Positions 49,958-63,028 of a stretch of DNA of 64,000 bases are shown in pieces. This stretch comes from Taenia hydatigena (taxonomy: Eukaryota > Platyhelminthes > Cestoda > Cyclophyllidea > Taeniidae), in contig JADWOT020000739.1 of assembly GCA_036345935.2 (NCBI GenBank), positions 1 through 64,000 of the forward strand, in the 5' to 3' direction. A program made the translations under genes and the position numbers. The first letter of the stretch is position 1. Every line of letters starts with the position of its first letter. The notes under the pieces are model-generated. The model was not told the DNA's origin, did not search any database, and was given only the letters and a program-made list of their open reading frames with translations.

Positions 49958-50035
49958 GTGAGTTTATGCTTCTACTTTTATTTGCTCACGTTTAGAAAAT
50001 TTCCTTAATGCATTATCGTCTTTTGCCTTCAACAG

Positions 50036-50118
50036 CATTGGCTGCTCAATATCCTGCCCAAGTTGCAAGGAAGCCGGCGGGTGCTATCTTTCTCGAAACA
50101 AGGAGACACTCAATATAA
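50036..50118 (+). CDS. Gln/Asn-rich protein gene, last exon
   Basis: The acceptor is TTGCCTTCAACAG after a 78-nt intron. With the carried nucleotide it reads ALAAQYPAQVARKPAGAIF then LETRRHSI and stops at TAA 50116-50118. The basic C-terminus (RKPAG, RRHS) contrasts with the neutral Gln/Ala region before it and could hold a phosphorylation or localisation site (inference). Confidence 0.65.
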
Positions 50119-50388
50119 TTGTGAGCGATGAATTGTCTGTGTAGATGTAACACCCAATGTTGTCCGATTTTTTTCAACTGCAATAGGGCAGTGGTTTGTT
50201 TAACCTTGGCAGCATTCTACAGCGACTCGTCGGAAAGCTTAATCACAGATAAAAGGAAACAAAAAAGCGAATTGAACTTTTAAAACTACATATGTGGGCA
50301 AGCTTTGGAGCGGAAAACGTCAAGCATGGACTTCAATGCTACCTTATTACTCCAAAAACATTCATAAATTGATGCTGTATATTGCAAA

Positions 50389-50394
50389 AATAAA
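50389..50394 (+). terminator. Polyadenylation signal
   Basis: AATAAA about 270 nt past the stop codon of the Gln/Asn-rich gene, on the same strand. Confidence 0.55.
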
Positions 50395-50399
50395 GAGTT

Positions 50400-53300
50400 A
50401 AAAACTTTCCTTAGCTTTATTACCACACGAGGTATCGGCTCGAAGGTGGCACTCTTGCGTTCATTGCGAAGTTATGCTGGGCGTCTCAAGCAGGACATAA
50501 AGATACCGCACTGTTAGGTGTCTTTACGGTAAACGTATTTCCCACCCTAGCTGACCGGTAGGTTGACATTATAAATGCAGCAGAGTGCTGTGCAGAAATA
50601 TTGCTGTAATTTAACTTCCTTATCTTCTCAACTTCCCCATTTGATCTCGATACCTACTTGCATGCTCTTTAGGCACTTTTTGAAGAGAAATAGGAAGTCA
50701 CATGCTCAGAGATTATAAAATTTGTGCGTGGGATTTTAAGCGTACTGAGTACAGAGGATCGCACAGAGTGGTTACATCTTTATGAATAGGCTTATTTAAA
50801 ATGCATGCAAACACGGTACGCAACTACGCTGTTTGCTATTTGCAGTGGCCACTTATCACTGTCTAATACTTTTTACATTGCATTTACTTATCTTGCCGGA
50901 TTCCGATAGATTTTCTCTGAATTCACGCCAATTAGTAAAATCTTGAACCTTTGGATTCGTTACTGAGGACTGAATTGTAGCTCCCACAAAACCATACTCA
51001 CCGCAATTCTCTATTCTTCTGCGTGTCGGACCGCCATCACTAAGGTGTATTTTCGCCCAACCTCAAAAGATAAATTGTGTGGCGCGTTAGATATGTCACT
51101 TTGTTGATGTCGCAGGTTTTCATCAGCTTACATGGTCCCTTGTTAAAATAAGTTTCTAATAAATTTTGCCCTAACCTGCTCTAACCTGCTCATTTTTATC
51201 TCCTACAAGAGTGCAGTGGATTGGACTTGGTTAACCTGCATTTGTCATTTTGACGGGTGATAAGTGTGAAAGTGTTTCTGGGCAGAGCAACCAAGCGAAG
51301 TAGAAGTGCGTATAAGATTAGATGCCTCAAAAGCTTCCACGTTCTACGTTGAACGCATTATGTCCGTTCACAAAGCTGTAAATGCACAGGGTACGATACG
51401 TGCGATGGGTGAATAGGATTCGGGAGGGAAGAGTTTAAGGGTTCAGCTAAGGCGCTTTAGGGGCAGAACTTTTTTGCACTACAGATCCTACAGACTGTTG
51501 ATACTCCTAGTGCAATGCTTTAAAAAAACATCGTTTTGCTTTAGTAGCCGACCAAAAATGATGTATCTTGCCTCTGACTTTGTCTAGTGGACGACCGATT
51601 TACCTTACAGCCCTTTCCTCTAGTCTTTGCCGATTTCTTGACCTAATTTAAGCGCTATCATACTGTCATCAATCTACTATGCACAAAGTTCCAATTTCAA
51701 GAATAGTTTTATGAGATTCATTTGCTTTGACACCCCATTTTAGATGTCACCTCTGAGTGCCTGTGTGGTTATCATTTGGGTGTGTGGCTTTCGCTATCGC
51801 TAATGCGTTGCATGACTGCCGGTCCGAGTAATATTTGGGTGGTTTTGCCTTAACTATTGCTCTTGCCTTGATGCATGCAACACAGCTCTCAGCATATAAA
51901 GTTATTCTGCATGCAGATTTTATTCATGCCTTTGTGCATCATTTGGTTAATGCGAAGTTCTGCCTGGTTGATCGCATCGCCATTTTTTGGTCATTCGCCG
52001 ATTTTCAATTGTTTTTTTTCTGTTGTGGTTTGCTATAGCTCATTTGTATCACATGCAACCTGTTTACTATGGCAAATATCTTGCTTCTTTACTAATACTT
52101 ATTTCGTGAGACCAGGAATGATGCTTTATAAAGTTCGCATGTTATTTGTATTCCAGAAAAAAGCCTCAAGTGCACTTAAATAAGGCTGCAGGAAGGTGCA
52201 CAAGCTGGGTTCGTTGCACAGGTTAATCAACTAAATGCATATTGTGTGGTTTTACTACGTGCAAGAGGCGAACTAAGATAGGGGTTGCAGTTTTTGATAT
52301 TTAATTTATCAGACGATGGGGCTAACTTAGATTACAACTAATCACATTTGGTGGATTAGCCCTCGGTAACTCCCAGCCATAGCGGTAGGTCATTTTCTGT
52401 TATAATAATGGAGGGCCTTTCTCTAAAGGATGCTTTCTGTGACCCTTACGCTCCGTGTAATTCGCATTACCGTAGAGAAAAGTGCAGTAACATTTCTCAT
52501 TTGCATTGATGCGCAATGTGATTTGCGGTTCAAAAATGAACTCGTAACCTTCTTACGATAGTGACACGCTAAATCAATTTTTGGTCTAAGATCGCAGCAG
52601 CTGCAACTCATGCACTCACAATTTAACGTGCGGTAATGCAGATGCCCCAATGACTATGCGCAACAATGAACGGCTGCTGAGGACTACCATTGTCATTAAC
52701 TTGCGATCGACACCCATTACGCCACTGACATTCTTTGATATCTTACCACTTCTGTTAGGCCTAGGTTATTGTCATTGCAACGTGCTGACCTCAAGTTGTC
52801 TAAGGGACCTCTAACCTACCATGCCATCCTGCGTCTACCCAGCCACTACCCCTGATGCCCTACATTGTGACAGCCAGCGTATGTACTGTCTCGCCCTCAG
52901 TAGGTGCTGCAGTCAATGTAGCAGTTAAGTGACGCAGCTTTTATTAAGCTGCTAGATGACTGATTTAGTTTTTGCATTTTTTTACATGGCTACATATTTA
53001 AGACATCATAAATGCATGCCAGGGCCTTCCTGTTGCGCCTTGATCTCATTCCCTTATTTTGGGCATTGAATATCGCAGCTCATGTTTGATGTAGTTTGAG
53101 AGATTCCGAACTTACTGATGGGCTACTGTAGTTGGTTTGGTGTTTGCCTCCTTGTATTTGTTTTTTTGATTTTTTTACCTATTAAACCCCAAGTTATGAG
53201 CCCATACGCACTAAATTCCATTGGGAAGACTGCAAATGAGCGCAAATATCAAATTTGGTGAAGAAATGGGCTCATCACAATGGCAGTGAGACATTGCGCC

Positions 53301-53810
53301 TGCAACTCACAGATATCAACGCTTTTCAATAACTCTCTGCACGACTCATACGACTTCGCACAATTCCACCAAAGAGGGGCTGGTTAGCGAGGCCGAAATA
53401 AGAATATTTGAGCATTGCCAAGTGCCTAAATTTCCCTTCATTTTGATCTGCTCTTGTGCATTATCATGGCCTTGGTTTAAATGCCCATATTCCAATTTCA
53501 AAGCATTTCTGACCTTACTAATATACTCAAATTTGTTAGATCTGAGCTTCAGTTGTGCCTGCAACGCAGTCGATTGTGTTGTTCTTGAGATTGGTGGTGA
53601 TATGTGTTATTACCTAGCTGTCACGTAAAACTAAATGATTACGCAGTCCAATTAGGTTTTGTAAATTGCATTCTGTGACGTTAAAAATGCAGTCAGTTAT
53701 GGCGTGCATGAACATTGCTTGCTAACTGATTGCAGGTAGAGATGACGACGCGTCAGATAGCACTACAACATTGCCCTGGCAACCACACCTCCGTCTGCAT
53801 ACTTGCATCA
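50400..53810. other. Stretch without a recognised gene
   Basis: AT-rich sequence between two convergent genes (one ending near 50.39 kb on plus, one on minus stopping at 53820). It contains a 10-bp tandem (CTAACCTGCT twice) at 51173-51192 and poly-T runs near 52010 and 53160. No coding unit recognised. Confidence 0.45.
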
Positions 53811-53819
53811 GAATATCTC

Positions 53820-53969
53820 TCATTGTGAGCCTAGCGACTCGCTGCCACGCATCTTGACAGGTTTGGGATTGTACACAGAGATGTCCACTAATCCTTGCAT
53901 CTTCTCAATGGGCGCATGCGGCATGAGACCGCTGATCGTGGTGCAGAGGCCGCCTTTGTCTAGATCCAC
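53820..53969 (-). CDS. EMAP-II/AIMP1-like tRNA-binding domain, second exon, early stop
   Basis: After an acceptor ending GTTAG the exon begins in phase 0 and reads VDLDKGGLCTTISGLMPHAP, then IEKMQGLVDISVYNPKPVKM, then RGSESLGSQ and a TGA at 53820-53822. VDxxxxxxxTxxSGL and NxKPxKMRG are hallmarks of the EMAP-II domain found in AIMP1/p43 and the C-terminus of animal tyrosyl-tRNA synthetase, which binds tRNA within the aminoacylation machinery. Family members continue for about 100 more residues after MRG; here the frame ends almost at once. Past the TGA the same frame has CKYADGGVVARA after another stop, perhaps a remnant. No good donor before the stop was found. Confidence 0.75.
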   Translation of the reverse strand: MDLDKGGLCTTISGLMPHAPIEKMQGLVDISVYNPKPVKMRGSESLGSQ

Positions 53970-55340
53970 CTAACGAGAGGAAGGTAAAGAAATCACTACA
54001 CAAGAGTCAAAATTGGGGAAAGTGACCACAGAATACATTGAGAGTTTGGAAGATTAGGCAGGCAATGGAATGCGATGACGACAGTTGCATAAATTCGACG
54101 GACTTTAGGAGATAGAGCTTCTTGACGAATGCGACCCGCAAAATAAAGTAAAGCTACTTCTAAGACCATGTCTGTGCTACTAAATAATCAGGCAGTCATG
54201 CAGCTGAATCAGTCGTGTTAATACTCCAAATTGAGTTGTTACTTGCACTCCGTGCAAGACTTCGGCCGTTAAAACCTATTTGGCCCAACTCGCAAATTTT
54301 CTGGTGCTTCAGAGTATGCAGCTAAGAATCTAGTTAGCATTGCCTTCAAAATATTGACAGAACAAATAAGTATTTTGGACCTAGCTTGCAAATCGCTAGG
54401 ACTGGTTCAAGCTGCTATCACATCGAAATGTTTAAAATCATTTTAACAAATGAAAATTTGGAGTCTGTTTTTAGATCCTAATGCCGCAATAGCAAAATAT
54501 CAACACGATCTAAAAGTATCTCAAGGGAAAGGTGGATCGAAATAGATCATTGGACTAAAGCCCTAAAAGATCATCCTCTTGAAGGATCAAAGTTGCAAAA
54601 GGGATGAGCGCTGGCATTCAGCGTGAGTTACTAGTTGTCAATGATTCCAGCATTTGAGTTTCGGTTCTTGAATCTGAAAACGACTGAAGCCCATCCATTT
54701 TAAGAAATAAACTACTGTGATTCCCTTTTGATAATCCGAGATTCCTAGTCACTAAGGCAGTTAAATTTGGTAGCCATTTACCGTAAAAGCATTACCTAAT
54801 GAACAAGGAATTTTAGACACTGCAAAAGATTTTGTCATTGGAAGATTAGACTGCCAAATTCATCCCTAGTCCCTTGTCGTCTTGCCGATTCGAAACACAG
54901 ATCAATGCTTCTAAAAACGGTTGGCAAGAAATTCGCCACATCTACTAGATTATCTGTTATGCGTTGCTAAAAGTTAGTTTAAACTTGGAGTGGTCCTCCA
55001 AAACACTATAATGTAAGCATTTATAAAGATAAAGCTGTTACTTAAAGATGCAAGCATGCAGTCAAGTAACAACCATTTTAAATGCCAAAAAAATTAGGTT
55101 TGTGAAAGTTAAAACAAGTTGGACCGAGTTAAACGGCCTTTTTAAATGTCCAAAAGATGTTTCACTGCCGTGAGCCAGAGGTAGCGATCATTTAACCGCT
55201 TATGATACCTCGAGGAATTTAGCACTGTCTCCCGCAAAATGCTCTAACTGTCCTTATAAAACGAATGAGCAAGCGCCATGCTTTTACTATTCTGCCACCT
55301 TGACAGCAGGATACCTGAGATAAAGGTGCTTGCAGCTAAC

Positions 55341-55454
55341 CTTCTCTACAAAAATTGAGTCCGCATCAGGATGGTGATCCGTCTCCACGATTTTGCCCAC
55401 CCGCATGTCGATGCGACTGATGTCAACCGGCGAACCTTTATCTTTTTGTCCACC
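55341..55454 (-). CDS. EMAP-II/AIMP1-like tRNA-binding domain, first exon
   Basis: 114 nt, 38 codons, phase 0 at both ends, with donor GAGAAG|GTTAGC and a short acceptor CTATTAAAG. The peptide reads GGQKDKGSPVDISRIDMRVG, then KIVETDHHPDADSIFVEK. The pattern D-x-S-R-x-D-x-R-V-G-K-I followed by HPDAD-x-x-x-VEK is diagnostic of the domain, and the lysine-rich lead-in is typical of AIMP1 and yeast Arc1p. It joins smoothly to VDLDKGG in the exon at 53969, across a 1.37-kb intron. Any N-terminal exons lie above 55.5 kb and were not found. AIMP1 is favoured over tyrosyl-tRNA synthetase, but no catalytic domain is visible to decide. Confidence 0.85.
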
Positions 55455-56804
55455 CTTTAATAGGCTTTGGTTTAGCATCACGAGAGAGATGTCTCTTATC
55501 TGAGTTAAAAGTAGAGTTTTGGTTGCTATCGCCTCCATGGATAGGGTGTATAAAATGCAACATGACATTTCTACTGACATTAAGCAAATTGATAAATTAA
55601 TATCTCTAAGACACCTTAAGTATAAAAGATGAATTGAAGCCGCTACAAGTTTGTGGGTCAAATTAAAGGTAAGCATGGTTGACCGAATCCCTATTGTGAA
55701 GACTGATAGAACAAAAGGCAATCTCTGTAAGTTTCTCCAAGTCCATATTCATCACGATGAGGCCTAAGATTAGCCAAAACACACGTCGAGATTTTCGACA
55801 GTTGAATTTGAAATAGAACTATACAACGAACTGGAAGGAAGAAGCATTAATAAATAAGTTGGCGATGCCGTTTTGTCGCTTAAATAGATCAACTTAAAGC
55901 TGCATTCGAGGCAATAGCGACCAGGCAACAATGACGTTTCGATAACAATGGTGATAAAAATCTGATATCAGTCAACTTACGGTCAGCTTCTTTAAGTAAT
56001 TACCGCATAACAAAATCGACCAATTGGGTGCGCAGTCACAATTGTAAAACTAAGACGGGTGTCGAGTTCCATTAAGCGCCTAACGACACCAACCTGCAAG
56101 CTCGAGTCCTGTAAAAATTAAAATTGAGTCATGTTTATAACAGCTTTGCTAAACACTTTAGATTTCAGACAGTTCCTTTTATTTATTCTTAGTTTATTGC
56201 ACTTTCTAATTCAGGTTTTGGTTTTTATCCAATGGCTATTTGCTGCGTCAGAAAAGGCGGTTTATTTATCGTAAGTTTATTATGTGAATTTCAATGTCTC
56301 TGTTCTTAGGTTCCTATTTTGTTCCGTTTATTTGGTCAAGTCATTTTGAAGGTCTGTGATTGAACTAAGTATCTGATATTGTGAGACGTTATTTTAAGTT
56401 GCCTTTTTTCATTCTTAACTTACGTTTTTTCTCCCTTTCTATTTACAAAGCAATGAAACTTTTGTTTACCAGCCAGCCACGTTGACAAGTTCAAAAAGAG
56501 GCGACCTCGTTCAATAAGCAGATTGCTAAATGTGTTGGCAAAGTATACTACTGGTTTGGGTTGTTTTCTTTTGTCCGATTATTTCGGTCGTTACGTAGAT
56601 AAGCTTCTCTACGACTTACTTCGTGTATCTAGGATCAAAATCTAAAGCATCACATTCTTTTTCATGACAGCACATTGGAAAAATTTAAGCATTGTTAATG
56701 GAACAATGTTAGATGCTAAAGCCTCTTAACAAACTACTTAGTTGCGTAGAGGTCAATGTGTCGTGGTGCTATCCTATCCTCCACGAAGTATACTTCCTTC
56801 TCAC

Positions 56805-56951
56805 ATTGCGTTGCACATGCGCGTGATGCTTGCGTCCCTTAAATATGCTTTGTAGGCCAGAGGTGGGAGGACATTTTCAACCTGGTCGTAGGGCAGCGTG
56901 GTCGCACTTCTGAGGCTGGCACATCCTCCTCCTTGAAGCCCCAACGTAGTT
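56805..56951 (-). CDS. Possible exon, protein unknown
   Basis: A GC-richer minus-strand segment ends at a good donor (GCAAT|GTGAGA at 56804). One frame reads ATTLGLQGGGCASLRSATT, then LPYDQVENVLPPLAYKAYL, then RDASITRMCNA. A second frame is also open over the same bases, and the acceptor before it (GACATGGAG) is poor. It lies 1.4 kb upstream of the EMAP-II exons on the same strand, but a link is not shown. Confidence 0.25.
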
Positions 56952-57059
56952 GCTCCATGTCAGCTCTCTTCATATAATAAAGATGTCTCGAACATACAAC
57001 TATTAATATTTCACACCGAGGATCGTTGTTAGCACTTTCAGTTTTCACCCTTCAGCTTT

Positions 57060-60000
57060 ACCTTACACATATTTTCTTACCAATTGTAGCTTACTACAAA
57101 GTACAGCCCAGAATGATTTGATGAATCCGAGTTATCGGAATAATCTTCATTATTAAGTGCAATTGAGGAAGTCCATGGCACATGGATTTACTAGGGGCTG
57201 TGTATCATTGCAATGAAAAAGGGTAGTGGCTCGGAGTTGCCTTAACGCACGACAACTCATTTGCAAGCACAAGATTATCGACTGATCAGACAAGGGTGGC
57301 CGACAAAGTAATCATAAGGTTACATGGCGTAAATTGATTTTGATAACTAATGCGCCGACTCTGAATGTTTGTAATAATACAGACCCCATCCTCAAATGCT
57401 CAAGCCACAGGATCATTACGCCTGCAGAGTCCGAAAATGAGTAGAAGCAAATTTCGGATCACAATATGCAGGATGCTCTTAGGTGAACAATAGCATCTTT
57501 CGAGGAATAAGGCTTGCTCTCGACGCGGCAAAGTTTGTTTCGTGACGTCAAAGAGTGTTGAATCCCGCCCTCTTCATCAACAAGCCTTTGTGACGTGAAC
57601 TATTACAGACTTATTTAATCATACTTCACATTCCATCGAAGTGACTATTTAGATGAGTGCTATCTCTGACCGCAACCTTAATGGGTAAGCATTAATAGGG
57701 CAATCACCAAGTTGACTGTAAATAAGTCCCTTCTCCCTTCTCGTTCACTACCCTACTCTCTAATATCTACCTCCCTTCAGCTATCTGGTTGTCTACTGCT
57801 GTACAATGGTATAGTCACACTCGATGACGGCCTTTCAATTGGTGGTAAAAATTTGGGGCTAAGCGTAATATGGACCCTTCTTCATTCCACTTGAGGGAGC
57901 AATTTTAATCTTTAAACGAACATTCAATGCTGCATTACTTTCATTTGCAAACATTATAAATGTCCGCGCTGGTCTGTGGATTTTATCCATAATAACTTAT
58001 GCTCACTGGATAAAATGATGTAGACCTCAGCTGTGGTCGGGTGATTCAGAAGTGTCAGTGTTATTGCCACGTTGAAGGGTGCTCTTGAACCCAGAACTCG
58101 TTATTTACATCCATGTTTTACTTTTCTAATATTTTTTGGTTTGCTAATCTTCGAACTCTAACACAAAAAATGTTGACTTTGTTATTCATTATTGTATGGC
58201 AGCTTCTGCACCGATCGTATCAGTCGAAAAAAATGACATTCTACTTTTTAACACTTCTTGTTCATTTGACATGTTTTCGATCTAGCTAATCTTAAGCGAT
58301 TCATTGAATTTCTTGGTTATCTAGATTTTCAATACACCTGCAATGAAGGTGTTGACAAATACTAAGAAATGCGGGAAAGATTTCTTAGATTCGCCAAAAT
58401 CTGAGGTGACTTCAGATACTACTCTGCCTCACATGCAACGAAGTGAGGTCACAACAATGTGCATCTCACCAAGGGAAATTCTCAACCAAGTTAACTAAAT
58501 GAATGGGTTTTGCGGTCGAGTTTCTGGCAAAACCAACGATAACTCGATTACCACCCCCAATTTACACATTCACTTGCATGGTAATCAGAGATGTTAATGC
58601 CATAATTATGGTGCACATAGATGATTAAATCAGACCCGCTTTCCTAATTTCCTTTAACTCAACCCGTCACTTTACAATCTCTGAGTAGTAACATTGGGAG
58701 GAAACCTTGTTAATTGCACTCCAAATAACTAGATTAAGGAGACCAGTTGTTGAGGTCACTCCCTTACGAAAGGGCTTATTTCCAATTTGACACATTTCTT
58801 GGTGTGGACTATCTACATGTAGCGGGAAAAAGCGAAATGATTGCACGTGGCTAATAGCAGTTGACTGCACCTTACAAGATGATATTTTTCCTGATTCAGC
58901 TCTAACTAATCAGTGCTAACTGTGCGATGCTAGGGAAGGAAGGTCAATAATCTCATGGTTTTGCCATTGGCTTTGCAAAAGCTACATCCGTGCATGTCAA
59001 TGGAGTGTGAGGCCGTTGGTCTTAAGCATTATCAACGTTGTAACGCTGGAGGGGAGGTGTCGAATCGCATCTTGGCAAGACGCATACCTTTGCCGCCAAA
59101 TTTTGTTGGGATTCTTGTTCATCATTTTTGAAGAACAAGTTCAGACTTAGGAACACTCTGCAGTAATGGCTTAAAGCCCCATCCGACACCATTGTTATAA
59201 TAAAAATAATTTTACATGCCACTAATGCTTTAAGGGCAGACCCGTGCCATTTTACTATAAGTTTCAGAACTGTTATATGTTTGAGCTGAATTTTAACAAA
59301 TGCTGCACGAACGAGGTGAAGAATGAGCATTTAATTTAGTCGTAATGGAGAATACTTTGTTACCCATACTCTATAATCTATATCATATTATTATATTACT
59401 CCCTTACTTACCAATTCTCCTCTCATTCATCCATTTGCCTATTTATTAATCCACCTCTTCTGCTTTTCCCATATGACTTTGCCAACACACACACAGCATT
59501 TTCCTCTACTTATCATTCTCTCATTCTTGCCAAATCACGTCATCCGCACTTCCTTTACTCCCATTCTACGAAGGTCAGTGCTAAGTGCAATAGAAATACA
59601 CTTATTCGTGCATTTGCCACTGCAATGCTGGTATCAGCATTCCGCCAAACGCTAATATCAAAGGAATTATGGGGCCGCGGCCAATGGCGGCATCGCTACG
59701 ACCGCCAAATCAGCTGCCTTCAGCATTAACACTATCATTTCAACTTGCTTTGTTTAATTAAATGCAGTAGCATGCACAACACACTCCACGCATAAGAGGG
59801 CAGTGAAGGTGATGAGATGCAAAGGCGTTTCGATGTGTGTGATGCCACAAATGCATAGGAAAGGGGGTAGATGGATTGAGGGCAGGGGTGAAATGGAGAG
59901 AATTGTACAACGGTAGAACGCCATGAATTGTGTCAGTGGCACGGCATGTACTACAATCGTCAACAATGCGCGAGCTAACCCGGTGAGATGTAGCATAATC

Positions 60001-60510
60001 TCATGACGTGAAAGAACTCATAGGCTACCACCCCGTGCGATCACTGGCGTCTGTAATATCAGTTGATGGGCAAGATATGCCTTTAAAGCGGTGATCGAGC
60101 GTACACAGTGAAACACTGGAGTTTCGCAACTACACCGACATGATCAGATTCATAAGAAGATGGAATGCGCTTGGCAAATTTGTCCTATTATTGGCCAAAA
60201 GAGGGTTTATTCATGAAATGGGCTGCCGCGAAATCTCATCAGTCGCGTGCATAAACAGCCTTTCTACTCGTGGAGGTATGTTCGGTGCTGTGCTGCTTGT
60301 GGTGTGTTTCGGGTCTCCGGATCCGTTCCAGAAAACAAATGCTCATTTCATGAATGCTCATCTTCTGGAAGATTAATTATTTCTTTTCCAACCAGATATG
60401 AGCGTCGCCAGTATTCATGTGCTCAATATGAGACGCTTTTCTGCATTTAATGGTGCTTTTTTATACTGTCAGTGTTGCTCGTAAAGAAATCAAGGTGAAA
60501 TTGCGACGAT
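57060..60510. other. Stretch without a recognised gene
   Basis: C/T-rich sequence at 59400-59570 and a short block at 59800-59890 resembling the 37-38 kb repeats. Open frames up to about 100 codons lack motifs and splice context. Confidence 0.4.
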
Positions 60511-60516
60511 TTGTGC

Positions 60517-60545
60517 GCTTTGTGCACTTGACCAACCAAAATTTG
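60517..60545 (+). repeat. Exact 29-bp direct repeat, copy 1
   Basis: The 29 bases starting GCTTTGTGCACTTGACC and ending CCAAAATTTG are identical to 61021-61049. The flanks before and after differ, so this is not the visible edge of a long duplication. Confidence 0.9.
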
Positions 60546-61020
60546 GTACGCTAAAAGCCTTGTTATTTTGAAGCTGAACTGAGGCTGCGCAAGCAAGTCA
60601 TTATACCCAATGGAAACCGAGACAAGATCAGCAAAAGCCCACGACAAGCATGGATATGGTTTTCTCTCAGCGTCCATAATTGGTCTGGATTTAATAGCCA
60701 CTGCATATGCAAAGAATCGGCACTGCCGCTTGTGTATGCAACTCAGCCCATACACCCGTCAATGAGGCACTTGCCACGTTATTGCGCTGTGGTGATTGTT
60801 CAGAATGCGGACGAGAAGGAAAATGCATAAGTGGTGCTGAGTAAGCTAAGTAATGGGACGTGAATGCTACCCACGAAAATGAAGGTGACGAAGAAGTAGG
60901 TGTAAGGGTGTATGCCAATTGGGAAACAAAATATAAATAGAAATAAAAATCTAACAACAGGCCAAGATGATAGAGTGCAAGGTGTAGCTAAAATTGATAA
61001 AGCAAACCTTACATTTTCAG

Positions 61021-61049
61021 GCTTTGTGCACTTGACCAACCAAAATTTG
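61021..61049 (+). repeat. Exact 29-bp direct repeat, copy 2
   Basis: Identical to 60517-60545, 504 bp downstream in the same orientation. It could mark a short element, a slipped duplication or a conserved binding site. I see no terminal inverted repeats or reverse transcriptase nearby. Confidence 0.9.
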
Positions 61050-63020
61050 ACGCAAACATTTTATTGCTGGCATTTCCTTAAATAACTGCTTATGAGTCAA
61101 TCCTAGTGTACTGGCTTTAGAAATCAAGAATTGGCAGCTTCTTTCATGAATGGAAGTTTGTGAGAGTCGCATGATTCCTTTTCATGCAAATCAATGTCTG
61201 CATAATTATGGCTAGTCTAATCCTTACGGCAGTAGAATATAGCAAGGCTATTTCGAAGCGGTTTGCTGCCTATCATCCTATGAGCAAATAAAATCCATTT
61301 TTAAACCGTTAAACCACGTACTTACGTTATGGGCTGCGCTTACATTTGTGATCTTCCTATAAGTTGAACCAGAGAGAGACCGTAAAACATGAAAACTGTC
61401 ATTCACGGTTGTGAAATAAATATTCAGCATAAATGCCTATCTACGGCCAGAATAATAATCGCATAACAAGCAGCTAGCAGGTATTTTCGGTCATAGACCA
61501 TGTTTCGGTAAGCGGCATGGAAGATATTTTGCTCAATCCCAAAAGCGAGGTGCTTATTTGTCAAAAGTTGGATCGAGTGCTGACGCTGGGGCTGCTTTGT
61601 TGTGTAACTAATGCAGACTCTGCAGAAAATGAATGTGAGGTGGGTGCATACCACCTGCACCCCTTGTCTACGGCGTCTTGCATTTCCTTTTGCTTACATG
61701 GTCCGAGTCAACACGCGACTCTTTACAAACTGTCTGTATTAATAAGATTAGGCAACTAGACGCTTTGAAGATCCGAAACCCTCTTGTCTTTATAAAACTA
61801 TAATCCTCAGAGAGTGCTTGGTAAGTTTTCCTCTGTTGTTGCGAGCTTATAGGAGAATGCAAGGAAGCTCTTGCATATTAGGGACATGCCAGTACTCTGT
61901 ATGTTTCTCCGTTAACGTCTAGCAGTAGCTGCGCTCAAAATGCTGGTACGCATTAGATTGTGGCCTGATTCTGATGCAAATGGTGAGAGGCACAGCGTCT
62001 GCATTGCGATGAGCATTTCTTTTCCTGGACTGCTGTGCATAATTGTGCTACGGCTGCTCTCCTTACTAAAATGCGGCCGAGCCATCTATTCCTTTTATTG
62101 TTTTAGGCTTTGCGAATGCCTGATGATTCCTACTTGCTATTAAAATTCCCCTTCCTCAGCTTATGCATAAAGCAACACACCATCGCCTTATTTTGTTGAG
62201 TCCGGTAGTTCCCCTCATGTCCTTTTCAAGAAATACGACATCCACAGCCGCATATTTTAAAATAATTAAATTTTTTAATCAACTTTTATTTTAGACGCGT
62301 TCTTGCCTTGCTTTTGATAAAATAATGATTTAGCTCCAACAGACTTGGAATGTGCCATACGTATTATGATTGCAGTTATTTAAAAAAATGCAGCAAGGTC
62401 TAGTGATTTAAAATCCACCGGTTGCTGATTAATCTCTTTGACAACAATGTAATAGTATAAGACAGTCTCGCACAGTGTTACTAAGAGGTTTTGTAAATTG
62501 AGGATAAGCAGCTAAAGTCTATTCGCATTATTGCGCCACTCATCAATCCGAGCCACTGCGGAATTTTTTGCTCCGGAAATAGAAGCCCAAACTTTGAGGA
62601 AATTAGATTATTGAATTAAATGTGGTGGGTATTAGGGCGAAGCTTGCCCATAAAGCTTTTAGCGGCGAAATCAAGAAGTTGCTTATCTGATGCGCTTTAC
62701 ATCAGGCACTTCTCTCAACTCCTCTTCTTTCACCCATTTATCAATTTGGAACGCCTTGTGCCAGATTCTACTTTGACATCCTACCCCCGTTGATGCTGAT
62801 GGAAATGTGAAAAGGTGAAAATCTTCCTTCTATTTGCACATACCCACGAGCTCCATCGCAGTCAAAACCACAAAGAATGGGCTTAATCAAAAGCCAAAAA
62901 CTAATGAAAAGGAAAATAGCACAAAGGAACGCAAAGATAGTTAGGTCGAGGGTTCGACCCATCCAATTACTCTACCGTCTAAAGATCAGCTGCCGGTCAC
63001 TCTTATATTGCCCATGCAAA
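61050..63020. other. Stretch without a recognised gene
   Basis: Open frames at 61517-61759 (+) and 62768-62962 (-) have no motif. A tRNA-like B-box word (GGGTTCGACCC) at about 62950 has no A box at the right distance. Confidence 0.4.
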
Positions 63021-63028
63021 GCATGCAG

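Noticed and set aside
49138..50118. Naming the Gln/Asn-rich gene muscleblind-like
   Set aside because: Composition is suggestive only; no CCCH zinc finger or family-specific block is visible in these exons.
62930..63000. tRNA gene suggested by GGGTTCGACCC
   Set aside because: No A box or anticodon arm lies at the right distance on either strand, so no cloverleaf forms.
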